In this document: positions 1-10,930 of the stretch, piece after piece | How positions within the stretch are numbered: position 1 is the stretch's first letter | How the letters are laid out: every line of letters starts with the position of its first letter | NCBI GenBank assembly: GCA_012845835.1 | Contig: JABAKD010000001.1 | Span: forward strand, 12,477,501-12,541,500 | DNA length: 64,000 nt | Direction: 5' to 3' | Source of the DNA: Undaria pinnatifida | Lineage: Eukaryota; Sar; Phaeophyceae; Laminariales; Alariaceae | Notes under the pieces: generated by a model | The model's input: only the letters and a program-made list of their open reading frames with translations | Told to the model about the DNA's origin: nothing | Database searches by the model: none | Position numbers and translations under genes: made by a program

Positions 1-1120
1 GTCGAAGCAATCACGCACACACACCCTTCAAACGAGCATACGGGCTGGTTAGAATATATCCCCTGTTTGCAAAGGGGACTGGTTTTTCGTATTGCCGCTG
101 GTGTTCAATCTTGGTTTGTCTTCAGTATTACTATTTCGCTGGTTTGGAGTGTCAGTCAACAGGGAAGACACAACATATTAAAAATGTATGTGGAATGTAA
201 ATCGTTTACAATCGTTATTCTCATAGGTCACCCACGGAGAGCACGCTGATTACGTACATTTTCTGACTCTGTCTTTAGTGTTTAGTTTTCTCTGGGCAAT
301 CATTTAAAGCATATCCGAAGGGTTAGGGTTGCCGTTGACAATATAAAAACAGTCGTTATTGAAACTGGAGTTTTAATGATATACAGCGCTATGGTCGGAG
401 GTAGTCAAGGACGCTTGGTACGTTGTCAGACCACTATCTTGTGTTACTGGAACAACGCTCGGGTCACATAATGTTTGTTGGGCGGTTTCAGTTTTTGCTG
501 TTTTTTTTACTTCAACAGCTGGTACAGGGCCATCATCGGCTGGCGTTCTTCATGTAAGCAATACGATGATCCAGTATTCACACGACCGTACCAGTCCGGT
601 GATGGTTTCAGTAGGTTCACGAAACACGCCCAACTTTGCCGTACGTTGCTCATCTTATGCAAGGCATTTCGTCGGAGTATACGGAAGAGGGGGTCCAAGT
701 CGTTGTATGAGACACCATGTGATGAGTGGAGAGCCCAGGACGAGGACCGACACACACAGGATCAACTATGCACAGTCGTTGGAGAATATAACATTTGTCC
801 GCGATACGGCCTACCCACGAGGGGGTAGTCTATGTATCTACACACAATCTGACGTGTCATGAAATATTTCAGCCCCCATGACGTATCTAATCAATACCAA
901 CTCATCCGCTTCTGAGATTCTGTCGCATGCCACTCATTCGCGATAGCAGTCAGTTACCATCCGGAGGTCTTTGATCAAAACCAAGATGGGTGCGATTCAT
1001 ATAAATATGACCTCATAAAAGGTATATTGTATATAATACAGCCGCGCTCGTTAATCGTACATGATACATCGGCGATTGATTGCTATTTTAGTGCTTGGGT
1101 TATTTCTTATGCAGCCGGAT
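1..1120. other. No gene recognised
   Basis: Only short open frames occur, in several overlapping registers, with no recognisable domain and no consistent splice signals. A single GGGTTAGGGTT string near 320 is isolated and is not a telomeric array. Confidence 0.5.
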
Positions 1121-1125
1121 TTGTC

Positions 1126-1868
1126 CGTCGAAGACGGCCTATTTCGACTGAAGCCCAAATCGGGCTTTCTTACGCAGTCGAAAAAGGGATTTTTCGACTC
1201 AAATTTTTTCGACTGAGAATCCGACTGGCGGATCCAGTCGAAAAACTCGACTTTTTCGACTGGATCCTCCAGTCGAAAAACTCAGTCGAAAAACTTTTAC
1301 ACATGTATTTCAAAATGATCGCATCGCCCATCCCACCACCAAACACACACGGCCACACGGCCACACACCCACACCAGGTACCACACTGCAGTATCATACA
1401 AAGCGCTGACTCTATCTTGGCTATCCCTGCTGTTGATTTTCGCAGCAAGTCAGCGTGGCGGATTCCTAGTTCCGCTCGCCAGCAGCGTGTATCACACGAC
1501 GGCAGCAGCGCGCGGTCTCGATCCTACGCTGCCAACAACGGCTGCGCCTGCTGTAGCTTTGGCGGCTTTCAGCTGAGGGAAACTCCACGAACGTAGCTTT
1601 GGCGGCTTTCGGCTAAGCCTAAAGCCACCAACTCGCTGGGACGAAGGTTTGTCGAGCCGTTGCTCGCGGAGACAGCGCGAAGCACAGAGCTGCCGACCGA
1701 TTTCGCCTGCTGTACAGCAGTACTCCCTCACACCAACCGCCTCTAGGAAGAGAACAAAAACTATAAAATGAACTCGACTGGCGATAAGAAGAAGGACCAG
1801 AAGAATCCAGTCGAAAAAGCGTCCAGTCGAAAAGGGCCGTTTTCGACTGGCGGAATGCGACTGCAAGA
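1126..1868. mobile_element. AGTCGAAAA-rich foldback/MITE-like element
   Basis: The 9-mer AGTCGAAAA or its complement TTTTCGACT occurs about ten times in two clusters, at roughly 1173-1295 and 1775-1850. These flank about 470 bp of unrelated sequence. The copies are in both orientations, and the left cluster contains a perfect palindrome at 1230-1267. Subterminal short repeats in both orientations around a non-coding core are typical of non-autonomous DNA transposons such as hAT- or Mutator-derived MITEs. No transposase is visible, and the 189-codon frame across the element is probably spurious. A single related motif recurs near 5991. Exact termini and target-site duplications were not determined. 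Confidence 0.5.
1230..1267. repeat. 38-bp palindrome, 16-bp perfect arms
   Basis: The arms GGATCCAGTCGAAAAA and TTTTTCGACTGGATCC are exact reverse complements separated by the 6-base spacer CTCGAC. The palindrome lies in the left cluster of the AGTCGAAAA element and could form a hairpin in single-stranded DNA or RNA. Confidence 0.85.
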
Positions 1869-3220
1869 GAAATGGCCTTAAACGTAGGTAAGATCAAAAT
1901 CTACCATGATTCCTTGCGAAATACCCCACAAGTGTTGTACACGAAATTGTTTTGGATACAAGCTTGATTTTGGGCCCTCTGTCAAATCCCTCACCAGCCC
2001 CCACATCAAATAAATGGGCTGAGTTTCGATCGCCGTAAATATTTGTTTAGCATAGTATTTGATCTGATGGTTTCCGCGCACCACGTCGGAAACGGGAGTA
2101 TATGTACCCCCGGTACCCGCGGAAAAACAGCACCATGCAATACCAAACTGACCCCTGGAATTCGTGTTTCATATTTGATCGTCCCATATTTGTGCGGGTC
2201 CTTGCTAGACGTCAATAATCCACTAAAACAGTGGATCCCGCAATATCCGGGACAATATGACACGGTTTAAGGCGCCATCATGGCAAACGACTATCGCCGC
2301 ACTAATTCGTAGAGCCACGCCATAGGCTATCGCACTAACGCGTGACCACCGCCGTATCAAAGTGTGATACCTGCATCGAATAGACAACTAATACCCCGCC
2401 GACGTCGAGTTGAAATGTAGAACATGGTCTTCAATAATCTTTTGGGTAATCCTCGTCCTCACGTGTTCAAACGGAAACGACATTGCTACCGTGCAACACT
2501 GATGTTAACAGACCCCCGTTGGTGTTATTGTCTCCACGATACGAGAGGTATAAACGACGAAAATTGCCTCTGTCCAAAAGTCTTGTCCAACTCTGTCTGT
2601 AAACGCATCGCTCAGCGGATGCACCCCGCTACCTCCGATTGTCGAAAACCACAGGTTAATCGATCGTCCGAAGACGTATTCGGCCTTCCGTGATATACGA
2701 TCGTCCCTACCTACTTGATCTACACACTAAATGGGTATTCTTCGATAGCATCACAATGCCGTTAGTAGTGTACCAGGTAGTAGCTGGTACCCTTGCCTGG
2801 ATTCTCACCTATTGAGCGCGACGCACAACCAAAGGCGTTATTACATCATTCCTGGTCCCGGGTTAACAACGTGCCCTTTGGTACGGTTCCCCGGTTCAGT
2901 GCGGTGAACATCGGTTGTCATGATTGCATCCTACACACAGTATCGCACTGTCTGGGATAGTTTTGGGTCTCCGTTTATTGCCGTAATGTCATCTATAGAT
3001 AAATGAAAACGCCATGCACGAACAACGACGCCTGCACCGGTACCCTAACATCGTTTTGGCCTCTTCGGCCTGGGAGTCGAACGGGTCCTTTTCCTGTGTC
3101 GGATGCTGTCGACCTTGTTTTGAAATGTACAATACATACATTTTGACACTATATTAGTACGCTGGAGGCATCAGAAGGCTGTATTCCTAGAGACAAGTAT
3201 TACCTGTACCTACATCATTT
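1869..3220. other. No gene recognised
   Basis: Frames are below 90 codons and lack recognisable motifs. No repeat family described elsewhere in this window was found here. Confidence 0.45.
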
Positions 3221-3224
3221 TCGG

Positions 3225-3345
3225 TGTGATAGTATTGTTTTCCTGCCATACTACTGTATTCTATTGTACTCCGAAGTGACTAGAGCCAGTCCTGTGACAG
3301 CGGACTCGGTAATGGCGATGATGAGTGGATATGAGAACTGCATTT
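3225..3345 (-). pseudogene. Dispersed family B, copy 1 (fragment)
   Basis: The complement strand encodes a peptide reading RVRCHRTGSSHFGVQ followed by a stop. It matches the core VRG-H/Y-RTG-S/P-SHS-x-x-EEYP seen in the copies near 36.5 and 58.4 kb. The surrounding nucleotides also align, including a block around GTCCTGTGACAGCGGACT. The frame is broken and short, so this is a relic. The parent protein is not recognised. Confidence 0.4.
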
Positions 3346-3349
3346 CAAT

Positions 3350-5470
3350 ACTGCTGTGCTCACACCGGAGTAGAGTTACAACAGTTTGCACTGTTTCGTC
3401 CGCCCAACAAGTTCATCAGCACGCACGTCGAACTTCAATGTTGCCGTGTAATATTTTTCTTTTATATAATCGGTCCCACGCAGAAAAACCGCAAGTTAAA
3501 AGCGACCTGCGTTACTCAGGGTATTGGCGTTACGGTTGTTCGTTCCTGAGCCAGCTGTTTTCACAAGCGCTGTATCGGGGGGGCGGCACTATTCAAGAAG
3601 GGGGCACTGCTTTAATATAACAGGGTTCGTGACAGCAACGTTGGTCCCTACTCTTCGTGATTCAGGCAAACAAACGCGGAGTATACCATAAATGTCCCGA
3701 TCAGCACATAAACATTGACCAATTCGTACGGAAGCAAGCGCCGGATCGGGAGGCCTGTTTACTTATTTTTGACGTTTCGTGATGGTGGCTTTGGCGACCC
3801 GACTATGATCGAGCATCTCAAGTCGCAAATTGGCTATACTCGTAGTTACAGCACCTGGGCGAACCGCTAGGTCACTTGATCTTGGAGGCACGATGCACCA
3901 GATAATCTAGCACCCAATAGCAACTGGTATATCGACGTTCTGTTGATATGTATCGTCTGCGCGTAGAAAACTAGGGACGGACCAACGGGGCTATAGCGAT
4001 CAATTTTTGTGTGCACCGCAGTACCTCGGACAATGGGTTTACACGAAAGATGCTTGTTCGAAAAGTGTTTTGCTGTAGGGCAAAGACCGTCGACACTCAC
4101 CGTTTGAAATTGGAGACCAGTTCTGGTGATGGCCGTACAACACGGCGATGTGTTGACTAGAATGATCAACCGCAGAGCGGAAAAGCGATTGTATTGAAGC
4201 ATACCCTGCTACGCCAATCTACGATTGCGTGAAAGTATAGCCCTCCGTGATAGATGCAGCGTCATGCGCAGCCAAACATGGAATCTTCGCTGATTGTAGG
4301 CCCCCAGCACGCCGGGAGTTCTCGTGTCACGCACTATTTCGTGCCTATCACGTGTGTGTGGTTTGCTCTGTGATTTTTGAAGAGATGTTCAGGCAACAGG
4401 CTCTGTGAGGCCAACAAAATATTATTTGAGTGATCAATCACCCTATCTATGTATGCTTCGACATTGCAACGTGGAATCGGCCGCGATATCACACTAAGAC
4501 ACCTGGTACAGTCAGGGTACAATGTCTGAAATGATTTTTCAACTGCTGCTGCTCTTGTAAGAAGTAATTATACCTTTCAGATGATTGATGCCAGGAATCG
4601 TGTAGCGAAATAGTTCTCGCGTATACAACCTGCCGCGATAGGAGGAGAGCTCTCCCCTGTCAGAGTCGTTATATATAGATGTTCCATTTTAACAACCTCA
4701 TTCCCTAGAACTGTCATCGCTTCCCGTCACACCTGCCCAACCTCTAAGGAGAATCGCCGGGTGCTGCCAACGTGCCTCTATCTTCTTGTGTGTCTCTGCG
4801 CGCCTAAAGTTTTTCTAAGCAGCGGTGTTAGGTCTCCAACACAGGGCTACCTGGACGCCAAATGCTATTGTACCCCTTGAGTACCGTACGAGCGGAATAT
4901 CCAATTTCCCACAAGTACGGCGTATGTATACGTGTCTACACTTACATGGGCGGTTGGGTCACATTATCCCGTCCCCTATGTGTACATGCTGCGCAAAATA
5001 GAACATTTAATAAGTAGTGGGGGAAAATAAGAATGGAACGCGGAGATCTACAGAAAAGTGTAATTGGGGAGCCATTGTGCTCAAAGTGTAGAATGCAGCC
5101 TTTCTCAAAAAAATGCTACCGGGCCAGAGCCAGCGACAATGCTGCTTATTGAGTGCGCTGTACCGTACTACTGAATGCATGTATTTGATGTGTGCCGTGA
5201 GAAGTTCGAGTATAATACAGCAATGCCGGACCACTCAAAAGAATCATCTCGCAAGAAACTCAACCATAACAGAACTAGAACAGAAAGCTCTCAGTCTAGC
5301 TTAAAAAATAATTAAGGCCGAAGAAGATCCCGAGCCAGGGTCGATGTTTTTTCAAGTAGGCGCCAGTAGTAGGCGTTTCGCCAAAAAAAAACGCAAACGA
5401 GTTGAATATAGAGTTGACAACATAATCGAAAACATGTTTTTCTCGAATATAATCATCAGATATACCGGCT
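3350..5470. other. No gene recognised
   Basis: This stretch has scattered frames up to about 110 codons without domains and no repeats shared with other parts of the window that I could see. Confidence 0.45.
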
Positions 5471-5473
5471 AGT

Positions 5474-5778
5474 CGACTTACAGGATCCACTTGATAAACG
5501 GAGGCAGTTTCTTCGACAGCTGTTAGATTTTGCCCCCCTCAGAAACGGGTATTATTATAGTTTCCGCGCACAGACTGCCTAACATCACCCTGTTGACCCT
5601 GATAGCTACACTAAACTGTAGTTGCAAGGGGAGTCGCCGACCTATATCCTTCATGAGGACACACAACCCGTAATAGGCGCGATTGGAGTATCACACACAG
5701 CTTGCAAAAAGGAGTTTCGACAAAATATTGGATCTCACAGCTGGAGGAGTGTATTCTAATTTTTACAATATATTATAT
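5474..5778 (+). repeat. Dispersed family A, copy 1
   Basis: This segment aligns along its length with sequence at about 14920-15190 and 16705-16975, and in inverse orientation at 44806-44935. Shared landmarks in order are a TTACAGGAT box, a TTTCCGCGCACAGACTG box, CATCACCCTGTTGACC, GGGGAGTCGCCGACCTATAT, a block around GAGTATCACACACAGC, and GAGTTTCGAC followed by ATCTCACAGCTGGAG. No frame is open across it. It appears to be an untranslated transposable-element piece, perhaps a terminal region, but the family is not identified. Confidence 0.6.
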
Positions 5779-7165
5779 GGTCTACAATTTACGAATATTT
5801 CGGAGCCTTCCGCCCTCTTCCCGCAATTTAGCCCTATTCAGCTAACGGTGACGATCCCCACCTACCTACCTGTTCTCACATTTTCGAGTCTTCTGGAGTA
5901 GTGCTTGCCGGGGCTTGTGAAAACCGCAGCCAACGTTTGGCGAAAGCCGTTTCTTCGCACGTGCTGTAGCGTGTGCGTCAACAACAAAAAAATACAGTCG
6001 AAAAATTTGAGCTTTCTCGATATTTTTTGGTGATCCTGGCTGGCAACTTTGATTTCACGAAAATATTCTCGTGAGCAACTTCCGGTTGTCTACGCCTAAT
6101 GCACGCAAAAAACCCACCCATTTCGCGCTCCTCGGAGTGAGCGTGGCATGTCTTCGCGGTCTGTGTAGTTGCTTATAAGGAGAAGTGGCTTTCCTCAACG
6201 TTCAGTTGGTGGTCGTTTCTTTCATCGTTTCTTCGTCTTATTTTGGGTCTTCTGGATTCGATGATTTCCAACACTATCACAGTGAACACTAACATTAAAA
6301 ACTCGCAGTCTGCTGAGGCACACAGTAGATGAAGGTTAGAACGCAGCTTGTAAAAAATGCGACGTAGTTCGCTCCATCAAAGATACTAAAGACTGCGTAG
6401 AGATGTAAGGAAGCCCGACGAGGGTGGGTGGTTTAAACCCCTCGCAGCCGAAATAAAGTTGACCCCTTGACGTGGAGTTGGATGACATGTCCTAGCTTAA
6501 CGAGTATATGAAGCGATATCAGTGGTTGACGTGCGCCCAGAAGGTGCGCATGAACAACTAAGAAATACACTTCTAGGCGACCAAAAGAATATGAAAGGGC
6601 GCATGAGAACACGTTTTCGCGCGCACCTAAAACTTCCCAGTCCGCCTTTTTTGTCAGCGTTCTGTGATCTTGTCGCACGGCCGATACTTCATGGATAAAC
6701 TGCTGCACATATATGCGATACGGCAAATAAAAGAAACGTTTGCTTCGAGTCCCTGTGGGGCGAAGTTCGGTGGTGTAGAACCAGCAGTACTTGTAGTAGT
6801 CAGCGGTCAACAGGATATCGGCAGACCAGACCATTGACAGATTGACATATTGAAAGATTGATATAGCTCCTCTTCCATGTACAATGGGATACTCAAGGGA
6901 TGAATAGTGTGTTGCCGCTTATTTATTGCAACCATCCCCGGACGTCGCTGGACTAAACTTTGGCCACAGAGGAAGTGAATGCTGATGACATCATCGCCGG
7001 CACGAAGCAGCCCGGTCTGCTGGAGTAGGGAATAATCCATTATGACGTAGCACGTGGGAGGGTTTCACACAGCCTGTTCGTGTACCTTTTCCCGCGCTTT
7101 GTCAGTAAAACGAGTTGGTTTTACTCTCACAGCAGTCACCTGACATTGTAGCACTGCTCCGTTTC
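5779..7165. other. No gene recognised
   Basis: A single AGTCGAAAAA motif related to the 1.1-1.9 kb element lies near 5991. Frames reach 133 codons on the minus strand but show no domain. Confidence 0.45.
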
Positions 7166-7169
7166 TCAC

Positions 7170-7245
7170 CATCCCCTCTGGTAAGAGTTCGAACCTTGAA
7201 GGTGCTGGTCGCTTTCAGTTTACTGACCACGCTACCGGGCTCACA
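7170..7245 (-). repeat. Possible tRNA-derived SINE head (Pol III A and B boxes)
   Basis: On the complement strand an A-box-like TAGCGTGGTCAGT lies at 7222-7234 and a B-box-like GGTTCGAAC around 7187-7195. Their spacing of roughly 30-40 bases is close to that of a tRNA gene. The acceptor, anticodon and T stems do not pair well enough for a functional tRNA. I read it as a tRNA-derived SINE head or a decayed tRNA gene. No second copy was located in the window, so SINE status is inference. Confidence 0.35.
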
Positions 7246-9310
7246 GCAATGTGTCAGGCTCCAACGCCTGTGATTATTTCGTCGAGGACCGGCAGCTGCT
7301 GTAAACCTTTTTGTAGTGCCGTGCGATCGTGGGTTTTATAACTTGCCTGAAGAGACCTTGATAGTGCGACGCTGTTGTTATTGATTCAATTTGTGGATAT
7401 TGTGGAGTTTGAGGGCAGAAAAAAATCTTCAGGCACGTCTCAGGACGCAAAGAGAAACAACGGAAATATGTACATGCACAACGGGGGCAACTGGGGGGCA
7501 CCCGAAGCAGAGCATCAAAGCCATGCTCCTAGAAAGGACAAAAACGAAGAAGGTATCGGAAAATAAGGAGTTATGTGCGAACCGAGAGATTGTAAATTGA
7601 CATTTATTTACAACAAAAAACATTGGCTGTCGTAGTGACCTCCCTCTCTGGCTACCCAAGAAAAAAGTGGTGTTACTTTTTTTGTTTGCATGGTACTCCC
7701 TTGGAGCAACACGATATGTATGCTAGTATCGCCAGTTGTTTTTTTCGCTCCATTTTCAAAGAATGGATGGTAGTTGGTGTAAAAAAGCAAGTTGATTGTG
7801 TCCTGGAGATGAGCAAAATGCATTCTAGATTCTGGTATTTTTTGTGTTATATGGAACGGTATCACATCCGTTTGGCTTTTCGATATATATATGCCCTTGC
7901 AGCTTGTTAGCTTGTTCTTTGAAAGTTTGATCCTTCGTTTTCCCAGCAGCGTGTTGACAATGAATGCGTAAAATGGGAGGCACAAATAATTTTCCACCGC
8001 TGACAGCGGCGATAGGCCTTATCCGCCAAACACCAAATAATTCACGACCTTTCAGGCGGGAACCTACTTCGTTGTGAAAGGCTAGATGCCCATTGCCGGA
8101 AAAAGACGGGATGTCTCCATAGATGGGCAATCAATTCCCCGATCAGTCAGAACCAACTGGTTTAGTCTATATAGTCAGACAAGCACGAACGAGATATACA
8201 GAACTGCGGATTTCGTATTTAGGCAAACATACATGCAGGGGCAAAGCTATACCGCTTTTCTGCCGCTATTGCTGCATATATAGGTCATGGTGTACTGGCT
8301 CGTGTTTCTTACGCAACACCGTGGGCGCCGACGTCGTGGGTGCAGTCCTAATGAACCATCTACGATATTTTCGGGAAATGTCCCAGGTTTATGTTGATTA
8401 TTTTGATTTGCCAAAAGTTTCATTGTTAGAAGTTTCGTGAAACGACTTGGGGTGATTTTGTCGTACACAGCAACATGGTCAGCTTCTTGGAGGGGCGGTA
8501 CAAACGCTAACGGCCGGTAGAAAGAGCGCGAGCCCAAACGCCAAAATGTCAATGCAATAATAGACACGTGCCTTCGATCGGCCATGGTGGAGTCATGTTT
8601 TATAGCACATACCTGCACGTTAGCCTGCAGACCCTGACAGCGCCTTCGTTAAAAGCAAGACTTAAAAGCCGCTGAAGTACCACGGCCAGAGTTGCTGCAA
8701 TTAGCCACACAAAACAATAGAAGTGGCATCAGCTCAAATAACAACTCAGAACAAATGATGAACAACGATGGTCCACTGGTGTTTCTGTGTGTGATGTGTG
8801 TGGCGGGCCCCTATCTGGCGTGTGATGCGTGCAGCGTCGCCGTCATTGCGTCTGTGCCACAACGATGTTGATGCTGCCAGTGAAAATTCTAGTCGGAGCA
8901 ACCGGCATAAGCTACAGGCACAGCTGGTCATCTCAAATGCATATCGGGCGCCTATGGAAAGCAAGTGGTAGGGAGTTGACATTTCACGCGCGTTTTCGGC
9001 ATTCTTTTCCATGTGAACGTAACTCCCACTTTACACCTACCTCTCTGTTCGATATAATAGCATTTTTGATAATTGAGCAACTCACCACATGCACGACCAA
9101 ACATCCTTTCCTCGTGTGGCTTTGTTGGTCGATGTTCGTGCAGTCCCTCGGACGGTCGAACCCCTTGCACAGGCGCAAACTCGACCTGCATTGGGCCTGT
9201 CTTGCCTCCACCATGGGCATACATACACTGCATCTTCTGCGCACCAATGATGGCTGTAGTACCCACCAGCGCCTCATAATAACGACACCTGCACGAGGGT
9301 AGTCACAAGG
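7246..9310. other. No gene recognised
   Basis: Overlapping frames on both strands (up to 157 codons at 8829-9302) carry no recognisable motif, and their lengths are compatible with chance. Confidence 0.4.
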
Positions 9311-9317
9311 CCGTTAT

Positions 9318-9350
9318 CTGCTGCTGCTGCTGATGCTGCTGCTGCTGCTG
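9318..9350. repeat. CTG trinucleotide microsatellite
   Basis: Eleven consecutive triplets are CTG except for one ATG in the middle of the run. The tract would encode Leu, Cys or Ala runs in a plus-strand frame, but no supporting gene is visible around it. Confidence 0.9.
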
Positions 9351-9894
9351 CGTACGATACCCTCATCTCGCGTTACCTTTTTCCGTGGAATCTTGGCCAT
9401 GGTCGGAAAACAAAACTTCGTCCCGAAGGAAAACCAACATATGAAAAATTTGCACTTCAGCACAAGCACGCAAACTAACGGCACTACTATGGGCTGCGGC
9501 AAACGGTCCCGTACCACTTGCAACCCAATCACGGTGAGCGTGGACTTATTCCCAGGAGACATGTATCTACCCCTTATATGCTATGACACCTCGGGGTATC
9601 TTGCTTTCGTTCTTCGGGTGGAAGGGATCGGCCCCGATATTGCTTGAATACAAATGAAATAAGTGTGTGCCGCGTTCCTGACACCTCGATGAACGCTATA
9701 AACTTTAGAAAAAAACAGGAACAATGCTGCCGCAAGCCGGATATATTATATTTCGCATCTGGGACAACGTTTCTTCTACACAATTAACAAAACTGTAAAT
9801 TCAGCACAACGGTGTTCAAGATAAATGCCAAGATCATATATTTTTCCGTCTTGCTGACAACAGCTTATTATGAACGTGTAGGTTCTTGATGTTT

Positions 9895-10085
9895 TGCCAG
9901 GTACACGCTGTTCTTGTTGGTTATCTTACATTAACTCGAATACTCAAATTCGTCCGTGGTCACAAGACAGTCTCCAGAAGCTTTTGAATGGAAGAATGCT
10001 GTGTTGTTTATAAAATTTGCACTGTTTATGTGTACGTGTTTCGTATGCTACAAAACGATATAAAAAGTCTATAGTCTACATTGGG
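9895..10085 (+). pseudogene. Dispersed family B, copy 2 (fragment)
   Basis: The plus strand reads LTLTRILKFVRGHKTVSRSF then a stop, followed by MEEC. It aligns with the VRGHRTGSSHS...EEYP core of the copies at 36.5 and 58.4 kb, and the neighbouring nucleotides are recognisably related for about 100 bases. This is the most diverged of the four copies and is broken by stops. Confidence 0.35.
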
Positions 10086-10585
10086 TCATATTTCAAATGT
10101 TAGTGTCCATCATTAGTGGCATACCTGTATGTGAGAAATCCGGTCTATCTCACAACGGCAGTATGAATATGCACCTGCCTCATCTGGCAGAGGTGTCCTT
10201 CCACAATCTGTATGTTAGTGGCATCACGCTTGACTGTGGCTGCGCCACACAAGACACAGAAGACAGCCGCAGAATGTTTACGGAACCCAAACCATGATCG
10301 AATACTGTAAAATCACGCGTGAGCATTGGACCTTCTCCGAAACCCCGACTCCCCGCATCTCCGTACCGTCGGGAGTTCCATTTGTTTTGCATGAAGAAAA
10401 ATGTACCTGTAACACGTAAATAATACCGGTGTGCCGAGCTGAAGTGTAGCGGCACCGATGTGTGATACGAGAACGCTGCATTTGGATGGCAGCGGTTATA
10501 GCTGCATCAGATGAGTGATTATCGAGATATCCAATATACCCTACACCTTGTCCTCTACTGATTATTTATGGCATGTTCGTTTCAG

Positions 10586-10930
10586 CGTCAAACGCCAGCC
10601 ACACAGCAGCTGCTGCTGCGTGGCACCCTATGGTGCACAGTAGCTGTCAGTCTCAGAGAGAGCGAGGTTTTGCCTTTGCACTCAGAACAGGTGAAACCCC
10701 CGCACCCCGTGTACGGTTTATCGTGGGCGTTATTCTGTCTGGACACGCGCTGCGTCCCTCCTCCACCTCCACCACCATCCACAATTCTTCTACCCAGCGA
10801 GACACCTCCACCAACACCACCCGCAACGTCTCTACCCAAGGAAACGATTGACCGAGATACGCTCCAAGCATACACCCCTGAAGAAGTCCAGTGTTTTGAC
10901 CTGCTAGTTCTACGCTAATATTCTCCAAAG
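10586..10930 (+). pseudogene. Family D exon, copy 1 (unrecognised protein)
   Basis: A segment bounded by a TTTCAG acceptor (ending 10585) and an AAAG|GTAAGC donor (after 10930) aligns with 44213-44537, which is bounded by TTTCAG and AAG|GTAAGA. Shared landmarks are a GCAGCAGCTGCT stretch, CAGAGAGAG, and CCCCGTGTA followed by GTC/GTG-GGCGTT. One frame starting at ATG 10568 stays open for 116 codons, includes a seven-proline run, and stops at 10916-10918 just before the donor. A second frame shares a P-R-V-x-F-x-V-G-V peptide with copy 2. I cannot tell which frame was coding and do not recognise the protein. Conserved splice signals in both copies suggest descent from an intron-containing gene or transposon. 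Confidence 0.4.

Noticed and set aside
318-332. Telomere-like GGGTTAGGGTT
   Set aside because: It is less than two units and isolated, so it is not a telomeric or interstitial array.
1027-1596. 189-codon plus-strand frame
   Set aside because: Much of it is translation of the AGTCGAAAA repeat clusters, and it has no domain.
7170-7245. Functional tRNA gene
   Set aside because: Acceptor, anticodon and T stems do not pair adequately, so it is listed only as a tRNA-like repeat.
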